The notes under the pieces were generated by a model. The model made no database searches, was not told the origin of the DNA, and saw only the letters and a program-made list of their open reading frames with translations. This document shows, piece by piece, positions 16,522 through 26,210 of a stretch of 43,594 nucleotides of DNA. Origin of the DNA: Deltaproteobacteria bacterium (GTDB lineage: Bacteria; Desulfobacterota; GWC2-55-46); assembly GCA_016219025.1 (NCBI GenBank), contig JACRCM010000026.1, positions 1 through 43,594 of the forward strand. The letters run 5' to 3'. Position numbers and translations under genes: made by a program. The first letter of the stretch is position 1. Every line of letters starts with the position of its first letter.

Positions 16522-19107
16522 ATGAAGAAGACGGCGCGGATTATCTTTCTGCTCATTTCCCTCATTGCGTCGCGCGCGAATGCGGCGAATACCTTTTCAG
16601 CGTCCGCCGCCTCCGGCACGGGGGCGGTCATGGGAGACCCCGCCGTGGTCATCCCGTTCGTCATCACGAACGGCGCGGGGTCCACCAACGACATCAAGAC
16701 GCTCTTTTTCAATATCCCCACCACGAACTATAACATAAGCGCGGCTACCGCAGCGCCTACGGCGTGCGCCGTGGCATGGAACGTCCAGAACCCGGCCTCG
16801 TGCCTGTTGCCGGGCTGTATTGAATTCCAGAGGGTGAGCGGAGGCGGCTTGGCCCCGGGCGCGTCATGCACCTTTGACATCGTCCTTACCGGGGTTGGCG
16901 GCGCTCTAATACCGGCGGCGTCGATGGACGCAACCGACGCCCTTGCGAATACGAGCATCGTGGCGTCAAAGAACGCCACATCGACTCAGTCCGCCAATTT
17001 CACCCTCACAGGCTCTCCGCCCTCATGGCCGAGAAATGCGTTAGCCGCCACGATGACCGCTGTGCCGGACTCCGTCGGCACGGGCGATGCGATTAGCGTT
17101 TCGATGGGCGTGACAAACCGTTCGAGCGCGGCGCAATCCGGCGTTATCGCCTCTCCCGACCCGCCAGCGAGGACGTACACGGGAGGCGCGAACGCAACCC
17201 AGTCCGGGGCCGCGATATACGGCTCCACCACCGCGACGACGAACCCAGCGCCCGCCGCCCTTTCAAATAGCCTGACCGCGTCGATGACCATCGTGCAGGC
17301 CGCGTCGACCGCGGGGTTTCCAGCAAGCGGAAGGCTTTTAATAGACGCTGAGCTCGTCGATTATACCGGAAAGACCGCGACCGCGTTTACCGGCTGTGCG
17401 AGGGCCGCCGGAGGCACAACGGCGGCCGGCCATTTCGCGGGCGCGTTGATATACAGCCAGAATACGTCCTCGTTCACGCTCGCATCCGGGGAGTCTTCCA
17501 CGATAACGTGGCTCTTCAACGCGGCCGCCGCGGGCACCGTATACTTCACCTCGTCGGCCACGAACGTCACCGCGACGTCTAAGAACGTAAATTCCAATAT
17601 CGCAGCCATCGGCGCATTCACGGCGCAGTTGTCCATGACCCCCCTATCTCTCGTAAGCGGCCAGAACGTCACCGTCACCATGACCGCCGCCAACAACGGG
17701 ACGACGGCGTTGACGAACGTCACGCCGACGCTCGGCGCGCTCGGCACCGCGATGCTTACGCCCGCCTCAGGGCCAACGCCGTCGAGCATAGCGGATATCG
17801 CCCCGGGCGCGAGCGGCGCATTTCAATGGACGTATGCCGTCACGGGCACGCCGGGACAGACGTATTCATTCACCGGCTACGCCGCGAGCGGGGCGAGCAA
17901 TACCAATACGGCCGCGTCCGCCACCGGGACGCTCGTTCAATACGGGGTAGCAGTCAGTCCGTCAACCGTGGCGACGGGCGCGGCGGGCGGCGCGTTCACG
18001 TGGACGGTATCCAACAGGGGAGGGGCGGACATAAAGACCGTGGCAATAACCATACCGCCGCCTCTTACCTCGGCCTGCGGCGTGACAAAGGGCTGGGGCT
18101 ACTCGTCCAATACGCCGCCGGCGAACTGGACGGCAACCACAACTGGCGCGCCTGTAACCTCCGTCACATTCAACTCGAATACCCCATACGCCACTAATGG
18201 GATACCCGTAGGCGGCTCAAAGAGTTTTACCATTACATTCAACTGCGTCCCCGCCGTTACGTCGGATGCCGCATATAACTTCGCGGCCGCCGTGACCGAT
18301 ACGGCTAACGCCGCCACAACGATAAACTCGTACATAACCGTCACGGCATACCAACTGACCATCGCCGCGTATGACGAAGACTGCGCCGGCGTTGCCCCGG
18401 CCTCGAAGACCGCCGACGGCGCAAGCGCATACTGCCTCAAGGCGTCCCTCAGCGCCGGGGGGATTCCCGTATCCGGCAAGGCCATTGACTTTGCAATCAC
18501 CTCTGGCGCGGGGATGCTCGATGTCGCGTCAACTGTGACGGATTCATCGGGCAGCGCCGCGGTCAAGCTGACCGCCCCGTGCTCTACGGCGGGCGTAAAC
18601 ACAATGGTCAGGGCAACTCTATCCGGAAGCCCCGGCCTCTACGGCGACCTCGGCTCAAGCCTCGTCTTTACGGGCGTAAGCGGCGGCAGCCTCCAGTATC
18701 TATCCGGCAGTTTTAAAAAGACCGACGGAACTTCGCCCGATATATCGACCGGTTACGCAGGCGGCTTTATATTGAATGTCAGGAATTGCGGCAACGGCGC
18801 GCTTACCCTGAATGCCGCCAATACGACGCTTACGGACCGTGTGGGCAACGGCTTCACCCTCGCCTCAGGCGCCACATTGAACGCCGGCGCGTCCGCGCAG
18901 TTGAGTTTTATCGGCGCGGTCTCCGCCGGGCCGTCCAACTGCGCTCCGACGCTCACGGCCGACGCGGGCGCAGGGTATACGGGCGCGTTCTCATACTACA
19001 AGAGTCCCGCCGGAAACTCCATCTCCGCAAGCGATACCCTCATAGTGGATTCCGGCGCATATTGCCCGGAGGTGGTGAAGGTGCTGGATTGGCGCGAACT
19101 GCGGTAG
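16522..19107 (+). CDS. Large secreted Ala/Thr/Ser-rich protein with Ig-like domains; candidate pilus-associated adhesin
   Basis: Signal peptide MKKTARIIFLLISLIASRANA; repeated beta-rich segments; Big_1-like segment (KTADGASAYCLKASLSAGGIPVSGKAIDFAITSGAGMLD); follows the minor pilin cluster. Confidence 0.65.
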   Translation: MKKTARIIFLLISLIASRANAANTFSASAASGTGAVMGDPAVVIPFVITNGAGSTNDIKTLFFNIPTTNYNISAATAAPTACAVAWNVQNPASCLLPGCIEFQRVSGGGLAPGASCTFDIVLTGVGGALIPAASMDATDALANTSIVASKNATSTQSANFTLTGSPPSWPRNALAATMTAVPDSVGTGDAISVSMGVTNRSSAAQSGVIASPDPPARTYTGGANATQSGAAIYGSTTATTNPAPAALSNSLTASMTIVQAASTAGFPASGRLLIDAELVDYTGKTATAFTGCARAAGGTTAAGHFAGALIYSQNTSSFTLASGESSTITWLFNAAAAGTVYFTSSATNVTATSKNVNSNIAAIGAFTAQLSMTPLSLVSGQNVTVTMTAANNGTTALTNVTPTLGALGTAMLTPASGPTPSSIADIAPGASGAFQWTYAVTGTPGQTYSFTGYAASGASNTNTAASATGTLVQYGVAVSPSTVATGAAGGAFTWTVSNRGGADIKTVAITIPPPLTSACGVTKGWGYSSNTPPANWTATTTGAPVTSVTFNSNTPYATNGIPVGGSKSFTITFNCVPAVTSDAAYNFAAAVTDTANAATTINSYITVTAYQLTIAAYDEDCAGVAPASKTADGASAYCLKASLSAGGIPVSGKAIDFAITSGAGMLDVASTVTDSSGSAAVKLTAPCSTAGVNTMVRATLSGSPGLYGDLGSSLVFTGVSGGSLQYLSGSFKKTDGTSPDISTGYAGGFILNVRNCGNGALTLNAANTTLTDRVGNGFTLASGATLNAGASAQLSFIGAVSAGPSNCAPTLTADAGAGYTGAFSYYKSPAGNSISASDTLIVDSGAYCPEVVKVLDWRELR

Positions 19108-19242
19108 GAGGCCCAAGCTTGACAGGAGCGGTCTTTGGATTCCTAATTGTACAAGTATATATTTATAACCATCTTTGAACCCATCCCGCCGGACATCCGC
19201 GACCATCCTTGAACTGTAATCCCGAAATGAGGTGAAAGGAAG

Positions 19243-19500
19243 ATGAAGACCTCTCAGGTTCTGGAGAAGACCGGCATTCCGAGGCACAAGCTCTATTACC
19301 TCGAACAAAAAGGGTACATACGGCCAAGGCGCGTGCCTGCCGGAGACCTTGAGGCGAGGGAGTATACCAAGAAAGACCTCCTTGTGATAGGGCTCGTCTG
19401 GAAGTATCTGCAAATGGGGTTCAGGCACAAAGTCGCATATAAAAAATCCCTTGACGAGATAGACAGGGACGCCCATGCGAGATTAAAGACGGCGGGGTAG
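19243..19500 (+). CDS. MerR-like DNA-binding protein (short)
   Basis: 85 aa; 'KTSQVLEKTGIPRHKLYYLEQKGYIRPRR...YTKKDLLVIGLVWKYLQMGF' MerR-type HTH. Confidence 0.75.
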   Translation: MKTSQVLEKTGIPRHKLYYLEQKGYIRPRRVPAGDLEAREYTKKDLLVIGLVWKYLQMGFRHKVAYKKSLDEIDRDAHARLKTAG

Positions 19501-19504
19501 GCGG

Positions 19505-20422
19505 ATGTACGAACGTTTCTTCTATCTTACCGAACGGCCGTTTCATATTACGCCGGACCCGGCGTTCCTCTATCTCAGCGGAGGCCACCGGGAGGCGCTC
19601 GACCTGATGCTCTACGGGATTACAGGCAAGCGCGGCTTTGTCCTCCTTACCGGAGAGGTGGGCACCGGCAAGACGACGCTGTGCCGCGCGCTTTTGGAGC
19701 GGCTTCCAAAGAAGACCGGCAGCGCCCTGATACTCAATCCTATCCTCTCGGAGCGTGAACTCCTCGGCACCATCGTGGCGGATTTCGGCATAACCCCGGC
19801 GGACACCACGGCAAAGGGGCATCTGGAAGGGCTTAATGGATTCCTCATCAAGGAAGCGGAGAGCGGCGGCAACGCCGCGGTCATAATAGACGAGGCGCAG
19901 CTTCTTGGCCTTGGGGCGCTTGAGATGCTCCGCGTCCTGTCGAACCTTGAGACCGAAAAGGAGAAGCTCCTCCAGATAATCCTCGTGGGGCAGCCTGAGC
20001 TTGACGGAAGGCTCAAGGACGCGGGACTAAGGCAACTTAACCAGAGGATCGCCGTCAGGCACCGCCTCGCGCCGCTCGGACCCGGCGATACCCATGCCTA
20101 CATACAGAACCGTCTCTTCGTGGCGGGCGGGCGCGGGGCCGTGGCGTTCGACGAGGCGGCGTCGCTCGCGGTCTACAAGGGGAGCGCGGGCGTGCCGCGC
20201 GCAATAAACGTCATCTGCGACCGCGCCCTCACCGCGGCATTCACCGAGGAGAAGAGGGCCATAGACGCCGTCATCGTCAGGAAGGCCGTGGAAGAGCTGC
20301 GCCGCGAAGGCTGTCTGCCGCAGCGGGCGGAACCCGTCTACGAACGATACTACGCGCACCTCGCGCTCATGCTCCTCGCGCTCGCGTTTATGATAGCGGT
20401 TGTCTGGGGGCCTAAGCCGTAA
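19505..20422 (+). CDS. ExeA/GspA-like AAA ATPase
   Basis: MYERFFYLTERPFHITPDPAFLYLSGGHREAL, Walker A GEVGTGKTTL, AAVIIDEAQLL; C-terminal TM. Confidence 0.88.
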   Translation: MYERFFYLTERPFHITPDPAFLYLSGGHREALDLMLYGITGKRGFVLLTGEVGTGKTTLCRALLERLPKKTGSALILNPILSERELLGTIVADFGITPADTTAKGHLEGLNGFLIKEAESGGNAAVIIDEAQLLGLGALEMLRVLSNLETEKEKLLQIILVGQPELDGRLKDAGLRQLNQRIAVRHRLAPLGPGDTHAYIQNRLFVAGGRGAVAFDEAASLAVYKGSAGVPRAINVICDRALTAAFTEEKRAIDAVIVRKAVEELRREGCLPQRAEPVYERYYAHLALMLLALAFMIAVVWGPKP

Positions 20423-20445
20423 TTAACCGGTAAAGGATCAACCCT

Positions 20446-21189
20446 ATGAGCCTTATCCATGACGCGCTTAAAAAGGTGGAGCAGGGGAGGCGGCCCGGCG
20501 GGGCGAAGGCCGGGGTGCCGGACGCCGCGGCTTATCAATCAAGGGGAGGCCGCGCAAGGCGCCTCGTTGTTGTCCTGTCAGGCGTCGGCGCGATTGTGGC
20601 GTCCGTCATAACGGCGGCATACGTCTTCAACTCGCCGATAGAGGACGCAAGACCTATTCTTGTGAAAAAAACGGCGGAGAACGCCGTTGCAACGCCTGAC
20701 CGCAACGCCAAAGGGGTTTCCTTGTACCGTGAAGGAAGGTTCGGCGACGCCCTCGCCGAGTTCAACTCCGCGCTCGCGCAAAACCCTGGGGACGGCGCCG
20801 CCCATAACAACGCGGGGCTTGCGGCCATGTCCCTTGGCGACACAAAGGACGCCGAGTCCCACTTCAAGGAGGCGATACGGCTTCGCCCCGAATACCCGGA
20901 GGCGCTCAACAACTACGGCGCGCTCCTCGACGGCATGGGCCGCTCCGACATGGCGGTGGAACTCTTTGCGAGGGCATTGACGGCAGAGCCTGCCTACGAG
21001 GACGCGGAGCTGAACCTAGCCATCGCGCTCGACAGGCTCGGCAAGAGAGGCGAAGCAGCGTCGCACTACGAGCGTTTTCTTCAGACCGGCCGCGATGCCG
21101 GACGCGGCGCCGAGGTGCGCTCCCGTCTTACGCGGCTTCGCGCCGACGGGCTTGTAAAGGGGCGAAAGGCCGCGCAGGACATATTCTAA
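20446..21189 (+). CDS. TPR protein with N-terminal TM (GspB-like N-terminus)
   Basis: MSLIHDALKKVEQGRRP start, one TM, then TPR repeats (AHNNAGLAAMSLGDTKDAESHFKEAIRLRPEYPEALNNYGALL). Confidence 0.8.
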   Translation: MSLIHDALKKVEQGRRPGGAKAGVPDAAAYQSRGGRARRLVVVLSGVGAIVASVITAAYVFNSPIEDARPILVKKTAENAVATPDRNAKGVSLYREGRFGDALAEFNSALAQNPGDGAAHNNAGLAAMSLGDTKDAESHFKEAIRLRPEYPEALNNYGALLDGMGRSDMAVELFARALTAEPAYEDAELNLAIALDRLGKRGEAASHYERFLQTGRDAGRGAEVRSRLTRLRADGLVKGRKAAQDIF

Positions 21190-21202
21190 AAGGTGCGTTC
21201 CC

Positions 21203-22267
21203 ATGTTGTCATTATTCGGCAAAGACCTTATCGGCATAGACCTTGGGTCGTACTCCCTCAAGGTGGTTTGGCTGAAGGCGGGCGCCAAGACACCCCGGCT
21301 GAAGACCGCCGCGTCATGGCGGCTGCCGCCGGAGGCGCGCGCGGCGTCAGACAGCGGTTCGTTGGCGGGCTTTCTCTCAGGCATAGCGTCGGCCAAGGGA
21401 CTGCGCGGCAGAAGGGCCGCCGCGCTGATGACCGGACGTTCGCTCATATTCAGACAGATATACCTGCCCGTCATGCCTGAGGCCGACCTCCGCGAGGCCG
21501 TGAAATGGGAGATAAAAAAAGAAGGCGCGATACCGGAGGAAGAGATAGTCTGCGACTACTGCCACGCCTCGACCGACGGCAAGGCCGCCGGGAATCTATA
21601 CTCGCTCATCGCGTTCGCCGCGAGGAAGACGGACGTTGAGGCCCTGATGAGCGGCTTCGGGGAGGCCGGGATCGGCATCCGGGTGGTGGACGCCGTGCCG
21701 ACGGCCCTGCTCTTCACGTTCAATGAAAACAACGTCTGGGAGGACGGGGTGAACTACGGCGTCGTTGATATCGGCCATGAGAAGACCACGCTCGTGATAT
21801 TGAAAGACCGCAAGCTCGCCTTTGTCCGCGAGATAGCCTTCGGCGGCATTGACCTGACGAAGGCGGTGGTTGAGGCGCTCGCGCTGTCCGAGACCGAGGC
21901 CGAGGAACGCAAGATATCCTGCGGCCTTGGCGGCGATGAACCGGGACAATCGGGACAAGGGGGATGTTCAAGGGCGCTCGCGCCGCCGTTGGAGCGGTTT
22001 GCCACCGAGCTGCACAGGTCTTTCGACTTCTATCAGGCCCAGTTCAGGGGCGGGGCGGTGTCCAAGCTATTCCTGAGCGGGGCCACTGCCATGATGCCGG
22101 GCATCGACTCTTTCGTGGCCGAGGCCGTGGGGATGCCGTCGTTCGTCGATGACCCGCTCAGGAAGATAGGACAGCGCGGCGGCGTAAGAGAGGCCGCGGC
22201 AAACATCGCGCCGGCGCTTGCCGTGGCCACGGGCATGGCGCTTCGGATGTCGCAGCATGATTATTAA
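21203..22267 (+). CDS. pilM: Type IV pilus assembly protein PilM
   Basis: KDLIGIDLGSYSLKVVWL, EADLREAVKWEIKKEGAIP, GVVDIGHEKTTLVILKD, KLFLSGATAMMPGID. Confidence 0.9.
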   Translation: MLSLFGKDLIGIDLGSYSLKVVWLKAGAKTPRLKTAASWRLPPEARAASDSGSLAGFLSGIASAKGLRGRRAAALMTGRSLIFRQIYLPVMPEADLREAVKWEIKKEGAIPEEEIVCDYCHASTDGKAAGNLYSLIAFAARKTDVEALMSGFGEAGIGIRVVDAVPTALLFTFNENNVWEDGVNYGVVDIGHEKTTLVILKDRKLAFVREIAFGGIDLTKAVVEALALSETEAEERKISCGLGGDEPGQSGQGGCSRALAPPLERFATELHRSFDFYQAQFRGGAVSKLFLSGATAMMPGIDSFVAEAVGMPSFVDDPLRKIGQRGGVREAAANIAPALAVATGMALRMSQHDY

Positions 22268-22859
22268 GGGCATAAACCTTATACCTCCGGAGGCGAAGGA
22301 ACGCTGGAGGGCGCGGAGATGGCGGGCCGTCATCGTCATCGCGTGCGCGGTCTACGCCGCCGCGTTCATGGCCGTCTATGTCCGCCAGCGCTCCAGCGCG
22401 GCGGGCCGTCTCAGGCAGGTCGAGGCGCTGAAGGCCGAGCGGGATAGAGGCTTCTCGCGGATGAGCGGGTACGCGGAGTTCACGAAAAAACTCGCGGACC
22501 TGCAAAAGGCCGAGGCCGAAATCGGAAAGAGGCTCGGCGCGGCCGGGGTCATCGGCGCGGAGCGCGTCTCGTGGGCGGACGTGCTGAGGCGCATAAGCCG
22601 TGACGTCCCGCCGGACGTTTGGCTCAAATCCATATCAACGTCGGACGCCGCCTCATCCGGCGCCGGTAAGCGGATCAAGTTCATCGGTTCGTCGTCCGCG
22701 AACAGCGGCGTAACCAGTCTGTTGTTCGCCCTTGAGAACTCCGGTTACTGCCGTAACGCCACGCTCGTCTACTCGCAGAGGAGGGCCGGGGCGGACGCGG
22801 TCTTCGACTTCGAGATCAATGCCGATATAAAGCCAACCGCCGGGGCCGCGTATGAATAA
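22257..22859 (+). CDS. pilN: Type IV pilus assembly protein PilN
   Basis: MIIKGINLIPPEAKERWRAR start, one TM, overlaps pilM 3' end. Confidence 0.87.
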   Translation: MIIKGINLIPPEAKERWRARRWRAVIVIACAVYAAAFMAVYVRQRSSAAGRLRQVEALKAERDRGFSRMSGYAEFTKKLADLQKAEAEIGKRLGAAGVIGAERVSWADVLRRISRDVPPDVWLKSISTSDAASSGAGKRIKFIGSSSANSGVTSLLFALENSGYCRNATLVYSQRRAGADAVFDFEINADIKPTAGAAYE

Positions 22860-23445
22860 AAACTTTTTCAGGGATAACGCCGCGCTCATCAAGGCGTTAA
22901 AAACGGAACTCGCCGCCGCCGGTCTTATCATCATGGCAAGCGCGGTCTTTTTTAAGTTCGTCTACCTGCACGGGAGAAAGACGCTTCAGGAGGCTGACGC
23001 AGGCATAATGACCATAAAGGCGGAGATGGACCGCGTGGGAGCAGGCATAAAGGCCGGAGAGGACTTGAAAAAGTCGGTCGTTGAGGCCGACGCCAGGGTG
23101 CGCCTGCTTGACGCGCGCCTTAAAAACCTGCGCGAGCGTCTGCCGTCCGATAAACGCATGGCTCGTATACTCGCGGAGGTCACGGCCGGCGGGGCAGGGA
23201 AAAACCTCCGGGTCGCGGCTGTCAAGCCCCTGCCTCCGGAGGACAGGGGAGAACTCATAAGACTGCCTTTTCAGCTGAGCGTAGAAACGGGTTTTTTCGC
23301 GTTCGGGGATTATATCGAGATGATCGAGGGTATGCCGAGGATAATCGTCGTGGACAACTTCATGATAGAGCGGACGGGCGAGACCGGTTCCGCGCTTACC
23401 GCCCAGATATACTTCAGCGCCTATGCCTTGAGCTACGGGGGGTGA
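22852..23445 (+). CDS. pilO: Type IV pilus assembly protein PilO
   Basis: N-terminal TM, coiled coil, 'IRLPFQLSVETGFFAFGDYIEMIEGMPRIIVVDNFMIE'; gene order. Confidence 0.87.
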   Translation: MNKNFFRDNAALIKALKTELAAAGLIIMASAVFFKFVYLHGRKTLQEADAGIMTIKAEMDRVGAGIKAGEDLKKSVVEADARVRLLDARLKNLRERLPSDKRMARILAEVTAGGAGKNLRVAAVKPLPPEDRGELIRLPFQLSVETGFFAFGDYIEMIEGMPRIIVVDNFMIERTGETGSALTAQIYFSAYALSYGG

Positions 23446-23449
23446 CGCC

Positions 23450-23881
23450 ATGATGAAAGGCCGCGCGATCATGCTGACAATGGCGGCGGTCTGCACCGCG
23501 TCCTTGTGCGCGGCGCAGACCCCGCAACCGCGGAGCGAATCGCTCTCCTACGCGGGGCAGGTGCCGCAGCCCGGAAAAGAACCCATCGCCTGGGGCAGGG
23601 ACCCTTTCGCGCAGCCCGGCAAACGCGCCATCATGGAGGCTGGAGCTCCGGCGCTCTCGCTTACGGCCATCTTCTATAACCCCGAACGCCCGTCGGCGAT
23701 TATAAATGAAAGGATAGTTTACAAAGGCATGGTCATAAAAGGCCAGAAAGTCATTGATATAGGGAAAACTCATGTTATACTCCAAGGAGAAGGCGGCGCG
23801 GCGCGTCTCGACATCGCGGGGAATCCGGCCGTTGAAGCCGATGGAGGAAGACGCGGGGGAGGCGGCAATGCCGGCAGATAG
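23450..23881 (+). CDS. pilP: PilP-like pilus assembly lipoprotein/periplasmic protein
   Basis: WGRDPFAQPG...LSLTAIFYNPERPSAIINERIVYKGMVI pattern and position between pilO and pilQ. Confidence 0.75.
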   Translation: MMKGRAIMLTMAAVCTASLCAAQTPQPRSESLSYAGQVPQPGKEPIAWGRDPFAQPGKRAIMEAGAPALSLTAIFYNPERPSAIINERIVYKGMVIKGQKVIDIGKTHVILQGEGGAARLDIAGNPAVEADGGRRGGGGNAGR

Positions 23882-25229
23882 ACTCATAAGGCATATTTTT
23901 TCTTGCCAGACCGCGTCCTTCGTGATATTTTTTCTGTGCGTGGCGCTCTGCTGCCGCGCCGCGTCCGGACCGGAGACGAAGGCATCTTACGGGCGCGCGT
24001 CCATCGCTGGCGCCGCAAGCAACGGGTTCTTTACCATAGAGGTCAGGGACGCTGAGATATCGGACGTATTGCGGGCGCTTGCCCAGCAGGCCGATATGAA
24101 TATAATCATAGGCGAAGGGGTCTCCGGCAAGGTCACGCTGAGCCTCAGGGATATCGCGTTCAAGGACGCCCTTGAGATGGTCATCAAGGCCAACGGCCTC
24201 ATGTACACCATACGGAACAACGTCTTCTGGGTGGGCAGGAAGGTGGATAACTCCGGGGAGTTCGTCATTGAGATGGTGCCGCTCAACTATTCCGACCCGG
24301 CGAGCGCGGTTGCCTATGTAAAAGGCGCCCTCAGCGAGGGCGGCACGGCCATGTCAGACCCGCGCATGAATTCGGTCATCGTGCGCGACCTCCCTGCCAA
24401 CGTCGGGGCCGCCAAGGCGCTCCTCGCGGCCATGGACGCGCAGACCCCGCAGGTGGTAATAGAGGCGCGGATAGTGGAGGCGTCGAACAGCTTCAGCCGC
24501 AACCTCGGCATCCGCTGGGGCGGCAGGTACGCGTCGGGGAGGGACGTGGCGACCGGCGGGAGCGACCTGCCTGCGTCTCCCGGCGGCAGAAACTTCGCCG
24601 TAAACCTCCCGGCGGACGCGCCGAGCTCAGGCCTCGGACTCATACTCGGCAACGTCACCAATAAACTCTTCCTCGACGCCGAGCTTTCGGCGGCGGAGAC
24701 GAGGGGGGAACTCAGGATAATATCGAGGCCCAAGATAGCCACGCTCAATAAAAAACCGGCGGCAATCCACAGCGGGCTGACCTTCCGCGTGAAGGTAAAT
24801 CAGGCGTCGGCCACGGCGACCGCCGCGGCAACGGCCGCCGGCCAGACGACGACCGGACTTGAGGAGATAAAGACCGGCATAGACCTTACCGTAACGCCGC
24901 AGATATCGAACGACGATTACGTGCTTTTGAACATCGCCACCAACAAGAGCGACCCGGACTACAGCCACACGGTCGACAACATACCCGGCGTATCCGAGAA
25001 AAGCGCGTCCACCGTGGTGCTCGTAAAGAACGGAGAGACGGTCGTGATAGGAGGACTCTACAAGTCCACAACGTCCGATCAGGACAACGCGGTTCCCTTT
25101 CTTGAGACGATACCGGTGCTCGGCGTCCTTTTTAAGGGCAACGCAAAGAGGGTTGAAAACGAGGAGCTGCTGGTCTTCATAACGCCTACGATAGTCAAAT
25201 ACGGCAAAAATACGGAGGTGCTAAATTGA
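23868..25229 (+). CDS. pilQ: Secretin PilQ/GspD family
   Basis: AMIN/STN-type and secretin motifs (VVIEARIVEASNSFSRNLGIRWGG; VTPQISNDDYVLLNI; VLVKNGETVVIGGLYKST; ELLVFITPTIV). Confidence 0.92.
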   Translation: MPADRLIRHIFSCQTASFVIFFLCVALCCRAASGPETKASYGRASIAGAASNGFFTIEVRDAEISDVLRALAQQADMNIIIGEGVSGKVTLSLRDIAFKDALEMVIKANGLMYTIRNNVFWVGRKVDNSGEFVIEMVPLNYSDPASAVAYVKGALSEGGTAMSDPRMNSVIVRDLPANVGAAKALLAAMDAQTPQVVIEARIVEASNSFSRNLGIRWGGRYASGRDVATGGSDLPASPGGRNFAVNLPADAPSSGLGLILGNVTNKLFLDAELSAAETRGELRIISRPKIATLNKKPAAIHSGLTFRVKVNQASATATAAATAAGQTTTGLEEIKTGIDLTVTPQISNDDYVLLNIATNKSDPDYSHTVDNIPGVSEKSASTVVLVKNGETVVIGGLYKSTTSDQDNAVPFLETIPVLGVLFKGNAKRVENEELLVFITPTIVKYGKNTEVLN

Positions 25230-26062
25230 GCATTAAAGATACGCTTGAAAAGCAGAAAAAGCCCGTCATCCTCGGCGCGGCGGTTGTGGTGCTGATAATC
25301 GTTCTGGTCATCGTCTTTGTGCCGTTCGGAGGTGAGAATAAGGCCCCGGCCAAACCGGAGACCATAGTAAAGAAGGCCAAGATAACGCCTCCCGGCGAGG
25401 CCGCGCCAGTGCAGACCGCGAAGGTAGAGGTGCCGGCGGCAAAGACCACCCCGGCTGCGCCTGCGGCAAAGCCCGAAGTAAAGGCACAGGCCGCGCCGCC
25501 AGTGAAAACGGATGTAAAGCCGCCGGTGATGGAGAAGATACCCGCCGTCAAGGAGACTGCAACCGCCAGGAAGACAGAGACCCCGGCAATGCCTGATAAG
25601 AAGCCTGTAACAACGGCAAAGACGGAGACGCCGGCGGCGTCCGGGAAAATGCCAGTAACAACGGCAAAGCCGGAGACCCAGGCCAAGGTCGACAAGGCCG
25701 CGCCGTCACCGGCGCCGCCTCCCGCAAAGGCTGAAAAGGCCGTAAAACCGGCGGAACCGGCACCGCCCGCCGAAAAAACTGCGCCAAAGGCAATAACAAA
25801 GTCCTGGGCCGTTAATACCGCGTCGTTCCCATACCGCGACGAGGCGGAACGTTTTGCCAAGGCATTGAGGAAGGCCGGGTATAACGTCTACATAACCGAA
25901 TTCAAAAAGGACGACGTTGTCTGGCAGAGGGTCAGGGTAGGATTCTACCGCACGCAGGCCGAGGCCGTGAAGGCCGTCAAGGATATCGGCGTCAGGTTCA
26001 AGATTGACACCCCGTGGGCGGTAAAGCCGTCGAAGAAAGAGGTCGAGCGCCACACGAAGTGA
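25226..26062 (+). CDS. SPOR domain protein with Pro/Ala/Lys-rich linker, TTG start
   Basis: One N-terminal TM, low-complexity linker, C-terminal SPOR-like 'SWAVNTASFPYRDEAERFAKALRKAGYNVYITEF...WQRVRVGFYRTQAEA'. Confidence 0.85.
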   Translation: MSIKDTLEKQKKPVILGAAVVVLIIVLVIVFVPFGGENKAPAKPETIVKKAKITPPGEAAPVQTAKVEVPAAKTTPAAPAAKPEVKAQAAPPVKTDVKPPVMEKIPAVKETATARKTETPAMPDKKPVTTAKTETPAASGKMPVTTAKPETQAKVDKAAPSPAPPPAKAEKAVKPAEPAPPAEKTAPKAITKSWAVNTASFPYRDEAERFAKALRKAGYNVYITEFKKDDVVWQRVRVGFYRTQAEAVKAVKDIGVRFKIDTPWAVKPSKKEVERHTK

Positions 26063-26116
26063 CGCGCCTTCTCAATGCAGCGTCCGCTAACCGTCCTGTA
26101 TTCGAGCCAGGTCCAG

Positions 26117-26141
26117 AACCGGCAGGCCGTCCCTGCCGGTT
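26117..26141. terminator. Hairpin between the SPOR gene and miaB
   Basis: AACCGGCAG/CTGCCGGTT perfect 9-bp inverted repeat; weak T-tract. Confidence 0.45.
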
Positions 26142-26210
26142 TGCCGCATCTTGCGCGCCGGCGCCGTAAAGAGGCTTGCTAAATCCATGCAAAAATCTTA
26201 AAATGTTCTG

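Noticed and set aside
19119-19147. TTGACA-N17-CCTAAT promoter before the MerR-like gene
   Set aside because: The -35 is perfect but the -10 is weak and about 100 nt from the start codon; not strong enough to list as a feature.
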